This document shows, in pieces, positions 30,681-38,954 of a DNA stretch of 64,000 bases (position 1 is its first letter; each line of letters begins with the position of its first letter). Position numbers and translations under genes: made by a program. A model generated the notes under the pieces. It ran no database searches. It worked only from the letters and a program-made list of their open reading frames with translations, and was not told where the DNA came from. This DNA is from Vibrio stylophorae (lineage in GTDB: Bacteria > Pseudomonadota > Gammaproteobacteria > Enterobacterales > Vibrionaceae), in the NCBI RefSeq assembly GCF_921293875.1, contig NZ_CAKLDI010000001.1, forward strand, positions 1,022,475 to 1,086,474. The letters run 5' to 3'.

Positions 30681-31325
30681 TTGATTAATGTATTCCTTGT
30701 TGATGATCACGAACTGGTTCGCACAGGGATTCGACGTCTTTTAGAAGATGTCCGTGGAATTAAAGTAGTAGGGGAAGCTGACAGTGGAGAAGCGGCACTG
30801 AAATGGTGTCGTAGTGAGCATACCGACATTGTCCTAATGGACATGAATATGCCTGGCATTGGTGGCCTTGAGGCAACGCGTAAGATTTTGCGCGCCTGTC
30901 CTGATGTCAAGATTATCGTACTGACCGTGCATACTGAAAATCCGTTCCCGACCAAAGTCATGCAGGCGGGGGCCGCGGGTTATTTAAGTAAGGGTGCAGG
31001 CCCTGCAGAGATGATTCAAGCGATTCGTGCTGTCTATAGTGGTCAGCGTTATATCTCCCCAGAGATTGCGCAGCAGATGGCGCTGATGCAATTTACGCCT
31101 GATGCGGATAACCCGTTTAAACAGTTATCTCAGCGTGAGCTGCAGATCATGATGATGATCACCAAGGGTGAAAAGGTCACGGATATATCTGAGCAACTGA
31201 GCTTGAGTCCGAAAACGGTCAACAGCTATCGTTATCGTTTATTTGAAAAACTCAATATCAACGGTGACGTTGAGTTAACCCACCTCGCCATTCGCTATGG
31301 CATGTTGGACACAGAGACGCTGTAA
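30681..31325 (+). CDS. uvrY: Response regulator UvrY (GacA/VarA)
   Basis: Cytosolic response regulator (214 residues) of the BarA/UvrY (VarS/VarA) system, which activates Csr small RNAs. Receiver domain about 1-120 with the acidic pair VDDHELVR, phospho-acceptor in VLMDMNMPG and lysine in YLSKGAG. LuxR-type helix-turn-helix at about 145-205 ([27 protein letters not shown]). I chose TTG 30681 because the family starts (M)[13 protein letters not shown] and GGAG at 30669-30672 is spaced 8 bases from it; the frame extends to 30600 but that stretch is Cys-rich and unlike the family. uvrC follows 2 bases after the stop, the conserved uvrY-uvrC pair. Confidence 0.95.
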   Translation: MINVFLVDDHELVRTGIRRLLEDVRGIKVVGEADSGEAALKWCRSEHTDIVLMDMNMPGIGGLEATRKILRACPDVKIIVLTVHTENPFPTKVMQAGAAGYLSKGAGPAEMIQAIRAVYSGQRYISPEIAQQMALMQFTPDADNPFKQLSQRELQIMMMITKGEKVTDISEQLSLSPKTVNSYRYRLFEKLNINGDVELTHLAIRYGMLDTETL

Positions 31326-31327
31326 CT

Positions 31328-33154
31328 GTGGTTGCAGCATTTGATGCACCATCATTTTTACGCTCGGTTGCTCAGCAGCCGGGCGTTTATCGTATGTATA
31401 ATGCCGAAGGCGACATCATTTATGTCGGTAAGGCAAAAAACCTGCACAAACGTTTATCCAGCTATTTTCGCAAGAAGGTCGATGGCGAAAAAACGCGTGC
31501 ATTGGTATCACACATTGCGCAAATTGAAGTCACGGTTACTCACACCGAAACAGAAGCGCTGATCCTCGAACACAATTTAATTAAGCAACATCGCCCACGC
31601 TATAACGTGTTGCTGCGTGATGACAAATCCTATCCCTATATTTTCCTAAGCCAAGACAAGCACCCGCGCTTATCCATGCATCGCGGCCTAAAACGCAAAA
31701 AAGGGCACTATTTTGGACCCTATCCTGATGGTGGTGCGGTGCGTGAAAGTCTGCATTTATTGCAGCGTATTATTCCTATTCGCCAGTGCGATAACACCGT
31801 TTATGCCAACCGCCAGCGTCCTTGCTTGCTCTATCAAATCAACCGCTGTGTCGCGCCTTGTGTGTCCGGCTATATCAGTGATAGCGATTATGATGAGCTG
31901 GTGCAGATGGTGCAGCTGTTCTTGCAGGGTAAAGATACACAGCTGATTGCGGATCTGGTGGCTAAAATGGAAGCAGCCAGTCAAACCTTGGCCTTTGAGC
32001 GCGCGGCAAAACTGCGCGACCAAATTAAAGCGCTGCGCCGGGTGCAAGAGCAACAATATGTGGCGGGTCGCGATCAAGAGCTAGACGCATTGGGACTTTC
32101 GCGCGAAAAAGGGATGGTTTGTATTCATCTATTGATGATTCGCCAAGGGCAGGTGCTGGGTAGTCGCAGCTTTTTCCCTAAAATGCCATCGGATGTGAGC
32201 AATTCTGAGGTATTGGCAAGCTTTATGAGCCAATACTATTTGGATGGGTTGCAAGGGCGCGCCTTGCCTGATCATATTTTGCTGATTGAAGCGCTGGATG
32301 AGCAGCAGGGGATGAGCGAGGCGATTAGCCAAGTTGCTGGTCGGCAAGTGCAGTTGCAGTCGCAGCCGCGCGGCGAGCGTGCGCGTTATCTAAAATTAGC
32401 GCAAACCAACGCTGAAAGTGCGCTGCAAAGTAAGCTGAGTCATCGTATGACCATGAAGCAGCGCTTTGATGCACTGGCTCAAACGCTGGGGATGGAGACC
32501 ATCACCCGCATGGAGTGCTTTGATATCAGTCATACCATGGGCGAGAAAACTGTGGCCTCTTGTGTGGTCTTTAATGAGCAAGGGCCAATGAAAGCAGAAT
32601 ATCGCCGCTACAATATTACCGGTATTACCGGTGGCGATGACTATGCGGCCATGGCGCAAGTCCTGGCGCGCCGTTATGGTAAACAGCAAGACCCTGACAA
32701 AATTCCAGATATCATTTGGATTGATGGGGGTAAAGGGCAACTCAATCGGGCGCTTGAGATAGTTGTACCTTTAATGCAGGACTGGCCGAAGCAATCCCAG
32801 CTGATTGGTATTGCCAAAGGGGTCACCCGTAAAGCGGGTCTTGAGACACTGATTTTTGCCGATGGCCGCAGTGAGTCTTTACCCGCCGATGCCCCCGCAC
32901 TGCATCTTATTCAACATATTCGCGATGAAAGCCACAATCATGCCATTGGTGGTCACCGCGCTGCGCGCGCCAAAGTGCGACGAACCTCGACACTTGAAGA
33001 GATCGAGGGAATCGGTGCCAAAAGACGGCAGCAACTCCTCACACACATGGGGGGATTGCAAGAATTGAAGAAAGCGAGTGTGGAAGAGATCGCTAAAGTC
33101 CCCGGAATTAGTCGCGCACTGGCCCAGAAAGTATTTGATGCGTTGCAACATTAA
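31328..33154 (+). CDS. uvrC: Excinuclease ABC subunit C
   Basis: Nucleotide excision repair nuclease (608 residues) that cuts on both sides of a lesion held by UvrB. GIY-YIG domain near the N-terminus ([22 protein letters not shown]), UVR motif (about 200-235, [15 protein letters not shown]), RNase H-like endonuclease core ([19 protein letters not shown]) and two helix-hairpin-helix motifs at the C-terminus ([26 protein letters not shown]). The start is GTG, 2 bases after uvrY, with no separate ribosome site, so it relies on translational coupling. Confidence 0.96.
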   Translation: MVAAFDAPSFLRSVAQQPGVYRMYNAEGDIIYVGKAKNLHKRLSSYFRKKVDGEKTRALVSHIAQIEVTVTHTETEALILEHNLIKQHRPRYNVLLRDDKSYPYIFLSQDKHPRLSMHRGLKRKKGHYFGPYPDGGAVRESLHLLQRIIPIRQCDNTVYANRQRPCLLYQINRCVAPCVSGYISDSDYDELVQMVQLFLQGKDTQLIADLVAKMEAASQTLAFERAAKLRDQIKALRRVQEQQYVAGRDQELDALGLSREKGMVCIHLLMIRQGQVLGSRSFFPKMPSDVSNSEVLASFMSQYYLDGLQGRALPDHILLIEALDEQQGMSEAISQVAGRQVQLQSQPRGERARYLKLAQTNAESALQSKLSHRMTMKQRFDALAQTLGMETITRMECFDISHTMGEKTVASCVVFNEQGPMKAEYRRYNITGITGGDDYAAMAQVLARRYGKQQDPDKIPDIIWIDGGKGQLNRALEIVVPLMQDWPKQSQLIGIAKGVTRKAGLETLIFADGRSESLPADAPALHLIQHIRDESHNHAIGGHRAARAKVRRTSTLEEIEGIGAKRRQQLLTHMGGLQELKKASVEEIAKVPGISRALAQKVFDALQH

Positions 33155-33201
33155 CCACGATGGTGCACCATAGCAGGGTCAAACATAACCTGTTCAGTAT
33201 T

Positions 33202-33762
33202 ATGCGCTTTACCATACCCAATATTCTCACTCTGATTCGACTCGGATTGATTCCTGTTTTTGTAGTGGCGTTCTATCTCCCTTTTGCTTGGTCTCCTTTT
33301 GCCGCCGCTTTAATTTTCGTCATTGCTGGTGTGACCGACTGGTTTGATGGCTTTTTAGCGCGTCGACTAAAGCAGACCAGCCGCTTTGGTGCATTTCTTG
33401 ATCCCGTTGCGGATAAAGTCATGGTTGCTGCCGCGCTGGTACTGATCACTGAGCATTACGACTCTGTATGGATCACCATTCCTGCACTGACCATGATTGG
33501 TCGCGAAATTATTATTTCAGCTTTGCGTGAATGGATGGCAGAACTAGGTAAGCGTGCCAGTGTGGCCGTTTCTTGGATTGGTAAATTTAAAACCGCAGCA
33601 CAGATGATGTCTTTGGTCTTCTTGCTTTGGCATCCAGACAATCTGCCTTGGGTGACAGAGTTGGGCTACGTCTTATTGTATGTTGCCGCCGCACTGACCT
33701 ATTGGTCGATGTTCCAATATCTCTATGCAGCAAAAGATTACCTGTTGGATGATGTAGAGTAA
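33202..33762 (+). CDS. pgsA: CDP-diacylglycerol-glycerol-3-phosphate 3-phosphatidyltransferase
   Basis: Inner-membrane enzyme (186 residues) making phosphatidylglycerol phosphate, the first step to phosphatidylglycerol and cardiolipin. The CDP-alcohol phosphotransferase motif is complete in [19 protein letters not shown] followed by AFLDPVADK. Four or more hydrophobic segments. Start at 33202 follows the family (M[13 protein letters not shown]); an in-frame ATG at 33160 adds 14 residues, and neither has a good ribosome site. Order uvrY-uvrC-pgsA-tRNAs is the same as in E. coli. Confidence 0.95.
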   Translation: MRFTIPNILTLIRLGLIPVFVVAFYLPFAWSPFAAALIFVIAGVTDWFDGFLARRLKQTSRFGAFLDPVADKVMVAAALVLITEHYDSVWITIPALTMIGREIIISALREWMAELGKRASVAVSWIGKFKTAAQMMSLVFLLWHPDNLPWVTELGYVLLYVAAALTYWSMFQYLYAAKDYLLDDVE

Positions 33763-33787
33763 GTTCTCATTTCGACGTCATCTGATA

Positions 33788-33816
33788 CAAAAACCGCACG
33801 CTAGTGCGGTTTTTTC
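33788..33816 (+). terminator. Terminator of uvrY-uvrC-pgsA
   Basis: AAAACCGCAC / GTGCGGTTTT with loop GCTA and six T. Confidence 0.9.
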
Positions 33817-34025
33817 GTTCTAGTGAAGAAAAAATAAGGCTTAGGGCCATGTTTGCTTCTCTCTTATTTGTCTGAACTCGGATTTTGCAATGCGCTGCGA
33901 CGCTTTATTTTCGTGAATGAACACAAAAAAGTGAATTTTTGCGCTGCATTCTTGTTCGAATTGTTGAAACAATAAGTGAAATGATTGAAAAACCGACAAA
34001 CGATTCAATTTTCGTGATTTATCTG

Positions 34026-34053
34026 TTGACTCGATCACGCCAATCCGTAGAAT
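34026..34053 (+). promoter_or_regulatory. Promoter of the tRNA cluster
   Basis: TTGACT (34026-34031) and TAGAAT (34048-34053), 16-base spacer, then a C-rich discriminator typical of growth-rate-controlled tRNA promoters, about 70 bases before the first tRNA. The preceding 33817-34025 region holds no credible gene. Confidence 0.75.
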
Positions 34054-34129
34054 GCACCCCGTACCGCAGCGCAGCAGCGATGAGGGACAGCAGGTGAGGG
34101 TGTTAATCCAAACCTAACAATGAGATAAC

Positions 34130-34203
34130 GGCGCCTTGGCAGAGTGGCTATGCAGCGGATTGCAAATCCGTGGACCTCGGTTCGACTCCGGGAGGCGCCT
34201 CCA
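34130..34203 (+). tRNA. tRNA-Cys (GCA)
   Basis: 74 nt, anticodon GCA in CGGATTGCAAATCCG, acceptor GGCGCCT/AGGCGCC, encoded CCA. Identical in sequence to the copy at 34951. Confidence 0.96.
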
Positions 34204-34230
34204 TTTCACAGTGTGAAATGAGTAATCGGA

Positions 34231-34307
<77 letters not shown>

Positions 34308-34321
34308 ATCTCATATAATAT

Positions 34322-34397
34322 GCGACACTAGCTCAGTTGGTAGAGCGCAACCTTGCCAAGGTTGAGGTCACGAGTTCGAACCTCGTGTGTCGCTCCA
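34322..34397 (+). tRNA. tRNA-Gly (GCC), copy 1
   Basis: 76 nt, anticodon GCC in AACCTTGCCAAGGTT, acceptor GCGACAC/GTGTCGC, encoded CCA. Confidence 0.95.
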
Positions 34398-34447
34398 CTC
34401 TTTTGTGGATAAAGCCATCATCATGCTTTTAAATGATGACATCCGGA

Positions 34448-34524
<77 letters not shown>

Positions 34525-34559
34525 AATTTAATTCAGCGCATTCAGGTGCGATGAATAAT

Positions 34560-34635
34560 GCGACACTAGCTCAGTTGGTAGAGCGCAACCTTGCCAAGGT
34601 TGAGGTCACGAGTTCGAACCTCGTGTGTCGCTCCA
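34560..34635 (+). tRNA. tRNA-Gly (GCC), copy 2
   Basis: 76 nt, identical to copy 1, 238 bases downstream of it. Confidence 0.95.
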
Positions 34636-34685
34636 CTCTTTTGTGGACAAAGCCTTCATCATGCTTTTAAATGATGACATCCGGA

Positions 34686-34762
<77 letters not shown>

Positions 34763-34835
34763 CATTCAAACATATGGCTTCGGCGATATGAGATGGTGTC
34801 AGACAATTAGTCACAGCATCGCAACCAGTTTGCGT

Positions 34836-34922
34836 GCCCTGATGGTGGAATTGGTAGACACAAGGGATTTAAAATCCCTCGGCGTTCGCGCTGTGCCGGT
34901 TCAAGTCCGGCTCGGGGCACCA
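34836..34922 (+). tRNA. tRNA-Leu (TAA)
   Basis: 87 nt with a long variable arm, anticodon TAA in GGGATTTAAAATCCC, encoded CCA. Matches E. coli leuZ almost throughout, and its position next to Gly and Cys tRNAs after pgsA mirrors glyW-cysT-leuZ. Confidence 0.95.
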
Positions 34923-34950
34923 TCTAACGCTTGAATGAGCAATTGAATCT

Positions 34951-35024
34951 GGCGCCTTGGCAGAGTGGCTATGCAGCGGATTGCAAATCCGTGGACCTCG
35001 GTTCGACTCCGGGAGGCGCCTCCA
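34951..35024 (+). tRNA. tRNA-Cys (GCA), second copy
   Basis: 74 nt, same sequence as the copy at 34130. Last gene of the cluster, 11 bases before the terminator. Confidence 0.96.
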
Positions 35025-35035
35025 TCATTCAGTAG

Positions 35036-35062
35036 AAAACCCAGCCTTTGGCTGGGTTTTTT
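35036..35062 (+). terminator. Terminator of the tRNA cluster
   Basis: AAAACCCAGCC / GGCTGGGTTTT, loop TTT, then T run. Confidence 0.92.
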
Positions 35063-35155
35063 GCTTTCTAGCATTTACGCATTTATTGACCAAAATCGTA
35101 TCGCTTGCTGAAAGCCATTTAGCTTTTTTATCAAAATCAAAAAAAGTGGATATAA

Positions 35156-35188
35156 AACAGCCCGCGATGGCCTATAACCAGCGCGGGC
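35156..35188 (-). terminator. Probable terminator of the carbonic anhydrase gene
   Basis: GCCCGCG / CGCGGGC arms with a 15-base loop; on the minus strand followed by a TGTTTTAT run. Lies 40 bases past the stop. Confidence 0.6.
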
Positions 35189-35227
35189 GATGTTTGACTG
35201 AATTTGTTGAACTTTAATAGGTTCTAA

Positions 35228-35959
35228 TTATTCAGAATCCAAAACAAGGCGAGCATTGAGCGCTTGGACAGGACGGTTGTTGTTGCCCATCACGGCTTGC
35301 ATTGCTGCGATCTGTTGTTTACTTGCAGTCAGTGGTTTTTCTAGGACAAACCAGCGAACGCCTTCTGAGCAAGGTGGCGTCGTGAGTGAGCCATTAAAGC
35401 GATAATAGCTATCACTGTTTGCAAGTAGTGCCTTGGTGGCAAAAGGCTGTGAGAGTTGGGTCTGTTGATTGGTTTTTGGCAAGGTGGCAATCAACTTTGC
35501 TAAATCTGCATTGGCTTTGCCTTCTTCAAACATTACAGCAACCACAGCAAGATTACCTTTGGCATCACTGTTGACGAAGTGTGCTTCCAATGGGTAATGC
35601 TGACCTTTGACCGTGTTCTCTGATGGGGTATGGAAGTGAAATTGTTTTAAGACAAAAGATTGCCCATCAATTTGAACCTGGTTATCACCGGTTAATCCAG
35701 CTTGTAGCGTGTGCCCATTGTTGGTGAGATTGATGACTTCCCCTTGATAAGTAAATGCTAAAGGAGAGAGCTCCGCTTCAACACTGTCTGCGATGTTGAT
35801 TGGTGATTGGTTGAGGCCAGTACCACAGGTCTCAAAGGTTTCACCCCAGTGCGCTGGTGCATGTTTCCCTTCATATCCCCAGTGCCCATGCTCATCGGCA
35901 AATGCATTGTGACTAAAAACGAGCGTGGCGATGATTGCCACTAATCCAGATTGTTTCAT
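35228..35959 (-). CDS. Periplasmic alpha-carbonic anhydrase
   Basis: Exported zinc enzyme (243 residues) interconverting CO2 and bicarbonate. Signal peptide MKQSGLVAIIATLVFSHNAFA, then mature start DEHGHWGY. Alpha-class marks: NQSPINI, zinc ligands in FHFHTPSEN and EAHFVN, and the LTTPPCSEGVRW block. The two family cysteines (TCGTG and PPCSE) that form a disulfide are present. AAGGAG 7 bases before ATG 35959 fixes the start; the open frame runs 43 codons further. Monocistronic. In marine bacteria it is thought to help bicarbonate uptake or pH balance. Confidence 0.94.
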   Translation of the reverse strand: MKQSGLVAIIATLVFSHNAFADEHGHWGYEGKHAPAHWGETFETCGTGLNQSPINIADSVEAELSPLAFTYQGEVINLTNNGHTLQAGLTGDNQVQIDGQSFVLKQFHFHTPSENTVKGQHYPLEAHFVNSDAKGNLAVVAVMFEEGKANADLAKLIATLPKTNQQTQLSQPFATKALLANSDSYYRFNGSLTTPPCSEGVRWFVLEKPLTASKQQIAAMQAVMGNNNRPVQALNARLVLDSE

Positions 35960-36298
35960 GATTGACTCCTTGTATACCATCATGTTGCTGCGTGACGTCT
36001 GTTCGCAGGATCGCACTAAGCATATGCCTGTCTTGAAAAATAGACGTGTTCTTTGAGTGAAATCTGTTTTTACATGGATGCAATGCAAAATGACTCGAAG
36101 CTATGCGGAAAATATGCATTCAGCACTAGGGTAAAGCGTGAGATGTCTGCAAAGCTTCGCCATAGGCCAATTTGAATTTGCACCTTGGTTTGGGAATGTG
36201 AGCTAGTGAATGGTAAGGACTGTGCAATATCGATATTCTAGATGATTGATTTTAATAAAATATTAGCTTGGTTTGGCGATGGTTCGCTGTGAGGTGTG
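35960..36298. promoter_or_regulatory. Carbonic anhydrase upstream region
   Basis: A 339-base divergent gap without a credible gene. It must hold both promoters, but I see no clear operator or conserved motif. Confidence 0.3.
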
Positions 36299-36613
36299 AT
36301 GATCAACAAGCGCGATTTTTTGGTATTAATTGATGAAGAGTATGGTTATCGCTATTGGTGTTGGCGACCCAATATGAGCGCGATGGCATTGGAAGCTTGG
36401 TGGGCTGCGCTGTCATCGGTGGAGCCATATTTTATGTCGCCAGAGCCCCTTCCTGGTGAGGTCTGGCAAATCGATGTTGAGCAATATGAGCAGCAGTGTG
36501 AGCGCCGTGCTGAGAGCCAAGCTTACCATCTGCACCTTCATCAGGATGATGATAGCGTGCTCACTCGTCCTGATGGCCAGCCGCGTTACCATTTGGGTTG
36601 GGAAGGCTGTTAA
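36299..36613 (+). CDS. Small protein of unknown function, Trp/Tyr-rich
   Basis: 104 residues, not recognised. GAGG sits 4 bases before ATG 36299, and a strong terminator follows. No signal peptide. Rich in aromatic residues (YGYRYWCWRP, EAWWAAL, YHLGWEGC) and acidic; no metal or nucleotide motif is clear. Convergent with the Aer-type receptor. Confidence 0.65.
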   Translation: MINKRDFLVLIDEEYGYRYWCWRPNMSAMALEAWWAALSSVEPYFMSPEPLPGEVWQIDVEQYEQQCERRAESQAYHLHLHQDDDSVLTRPDGQPRYHLGWEGC

Positions 36614-36634
36614 CAGGCATCATTATTCATGGAT

Positions 36635-36665
36635 AAAAAAAGCGAGTCTTAGACTCGCTTTTTTG
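36635..36665. terminator. Bidirectional terminator at 36.6 kb
   Basis: AAGCGAGTCT / AGACTCGCTT around one base, flanked by A and T runs on both sides. Serves the 36299 gene and the receptor at 36695. Confidence 0.92.
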
Positions 36666-36694
36666 TGCAGCATTCATTACGACGAAAGGTGCGT

Positions 36695-38275
36695 TTAGCG
36701 CTCAGCGCTAAATTGGCGAATCAAACGTTGCAGATCTTCAATACGGGCAACCAAGCCGCGTGTGCGCTCGATGGAGCTTTGTGAGGTCACCGCAGTTTCA
36801 TCAGCAAAAAGCTTAATATTATTGATATTACGATTAATATCTTGCGTAACCGTTGCTTGCTGCTCAACCGCTGCTGCGATCTGCTGACTGCTATCGGTGA
36901 CCTGATTCAGCTTATCTGTGATTTGTGTGAGTACCTGACCTGTCTCATCCGCTCGCATTTTGCACTGTTGTGAAAGTTCACCGCCTTGGCTCATCGCAAC
37001 CACGGCTTGCTCGGCGGTTTTTTGTAATGAGGTGATCAGTGTTTGAATTTCATTGGCGCTTTCACCTGTTTTGGTCGCCAAATTACGCACTTCACCTGCA
37101 ACGACGGCAAATCCACGACCAGCCTCGCCGGCGCGTGCAGCTTCAATAGCGGCATTGAGCGCCAGCAAATTGGTTTGCTCTGAAATGGTGGTGATCACAT
37201 CCAAAATCAGTTCAATTTTCTGGCTGTCTTGGGAGAGCTGATGAATGATCTGCTGCGAATCGCTGAGTGATAGGGTGAGCTCATCTACAGCGGCCATGGT
37301 TGCTTCAATACAATCACGGCCTTGCTGCGATTCAAGGTGCGCATCTTGGGTCACCATGGAGGCTGCGGTCGCGCTGTTAGCCACTTCACCAATGGAGTGG
37401 GTGAGCTCTTCAACGGCGGCGGCAACTTGCTCTGTTTCATGGCATTGTTGATTGAGGCTTTGATCAATCTGTTGCAGGGTGGCGAACTCTTCTTCAGCGG
37501 ATTGCAAAATTTGCCCAGAGGTATCACTGGTGCGCCCAGCAACGGCGCGAAGCTCGGCTTTTCGCATCAAGAGTGCTAACTCAATTTCAGAGTAGCTATC
37601 AAAAGCGCCAGTATAGGGATATTCCATTAAGGGGTTGCTGTAAGCGGCTTTCGCAAGGGTCCGAATGTTTTGAAAACGTCGCCATTGCAGCCATTGGCTG
37701 ACAAGTGTTACGCCGCACAGTGCGCTTAGGCCCACGCCCCAAATGCCCAAATCTTGAGCGAAGGTCGCAATCAAAGCGGCCAAGGTACTGAGCGCTGAAA
37801 AACCAATACCAATTAAGTGAAAGGCGATACGCGGTGTTTGTTTGGCTTTGCCTTGATTGATTTTCTGGTAAAGCGATTGAGCGCGCTGTTTTTGCTCACG
37901 TGTGGGCTGTGAACGCACGGACTGGTACTCCAGCACTTTGCCATCGGGGCCCATAATTGGCGTTACAAAGGCGGAGACCCAGTAGTGCTGTTTGCCACTT
38001 TTACATTTGTTTTTGACCAAGCCCATCCAGCTTTTGCCGCCTTGAATATAGGACCAAAGCTGAGCAAAAGCTGCTTTGGGCATATCTGGGTGGCGCACGA
38101 CATTATGTGGCTGTCCTTGCAGTTCTTCGGCTTGATATTCAGCAACATCACAAAAGACCTGATTGGCATAGGTGACGATACTTTTGGGATCTGTGGTTGA
38201 AATCAAATTGGCCGTATCAGCATACAGTTTTTCTTTTTGGTGTTGATCAGACGTGTTCGGCTTTTTTTGATTCAT
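36695..38275 (-). CDS. Aer-type PAS chemoreceptor
   Basis: Receptor (526 residues) of the Aer class, sensing redox or oxygen through a cytosolic PAS domain. PAS about 20-125 with the Aer-like run [17 protein letters not shown]. Two adjacent membrane helices (about 150-172, 176-198) form a hairpin. The signalling domain has [21 protein letters not shown] and [10 protein letters not shown]. No C-terminal CheR-tethering pentapeptide. Start 38275 follows a weak GGGG site; the open frame runs 34 codons further into hydrophobic sequence that does not fit the family. FAD binding is expected from the family, not proved. Confidence 0.92.
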   Translation of the reverse strand: MNQKKPNTSDQHQKEKLYADTANLISTTDPKSIVTYANQVFCDVAEYQAEELQGQPHNVVRHPDMPKAAFAQLWSYIQGGKSWMGLVKNKCKSGKQHYWVSAFVTPIMGPDGKVLEYQSVRSQPTREQKQRAQSLYQKINQGKAKQTPRIAFHLIGIGFSALSTLAALIATFAQDLGIWGVGLSALCGVTLVSQWLQWRRFQNIRTLAKAAYSNPLMEYPYTGAFDSYSEIELALLMRKAELRAVAGRTSDTSGQILQSAEEEFATLQQIDQSLNQQCHETEQVAAAVEELTHSIGEVANSATAASMVTQDAHLESQQGRDCIEATMAAVDELTLSLSDSQQIIHQLSQDSQKIELILDVITTISEQTNLLALNAAIEAARAGEAGRGFAVVAGEVRNLATKTGESANEIQTLITSLQKTAEQAVVAMSQGGELSQQCKMRADETGQVLTQITDKLNQVTDSSQQIAAAVEQQATVTQDINRNINNIKLFADETAVTSQSSIERTRGLVARIEDLQRLIRQFSAER

Positions 38276-38954
38276 GCAGCTATTACCCCTAGTGAGATTG
38301 GCAATAACCATAACAAAGCTAGTGTTGATAATAAAATCAACAGCCATTTTTTTACGAAAAAATGCGCTTTTTATCAAATCCCTTTTGCAATATTGAAGTG
38401 GCCAGAAAAGGAAAACGATTGCGATGGGTTGGCTGGCATCCTAGGAAATATAAGGCTTAGCATGAAGGTGTTGATGGATTTATAAATTATTCAAAGTGTT
38501 ATCACATAAAAAAGTGATATTTATGCTCATAAAATTCTGGCGTGTGACCCATAGCTATGTTAATTTTCGCGCCGTTGTGATTGCTGGATATTTGATCAAT
38601 CACAGTCGTTGCCATTTCCGTGGAGAAATGCAACCCGTAGGTATTGATGACGGGCGTCATCAATAGAAGGGCATTAATAGTGCGCTCTGATATAGGAAAC
38701 AGAGCCATATTGAGGGTACCCAACCATGACTCGATTTACATTACACCCCACTCATTCCCCTGTTGCACTGCTTTGGGCTTGCCTTTGCACGCGACTGCCA
38801 AAGTATACCATCATCACTGAGCCTTAAAACTCAGCGCCTTCATATTGCACTGTAAGCGCCATTGCGTTTGCAGGGGTTCGTTTACCTGATTTCCAGCAAG
38901 TGCCAATTTTGCGCACCTGTTGATAGTGCCTGCGGGCTTTATATGGATGTAGCC
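38276..38954. other. Gap between the Aer-type receptor and the norspermidine operon
   Basis: 679 bases, noncoding except for one doubtful small frame at 38502-38723. It must hold the receptor promoter and the dat-ddc promoter. No polyamine-responsive element is recognisable to me. Confidence 0.35.
38502..38723 (-). CDS. Doubtful small protein
   Basis: 73 codons from a TTG, or 68 from an ATG at 38708. No ribosome site for either. The C-terminal half (STEMATTVIDQISSNHNG and following) reads like protein, so this may be the remnant of a longer gene. Not recognised. Confidence 0.22.
   Translation of the reverse strand: MGTLNMALFPISERTINALLLMTPVINTYGLHFSTEMATTVIDQISSNHNGAKINIAMGHTPEFYEHKYHFFM

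Noticed and set aside
33841-34038. 65-codon minus-strand frame before the tRNA promoter
   Set aside because: No ribosome site; the sequence overlaps the tRNA promoter and has no protein-like pattern.
34957-35217. 86-codon frame starting within tRNA-Cys
   Set aside because: It reads through a tRNA gene and its terminator.
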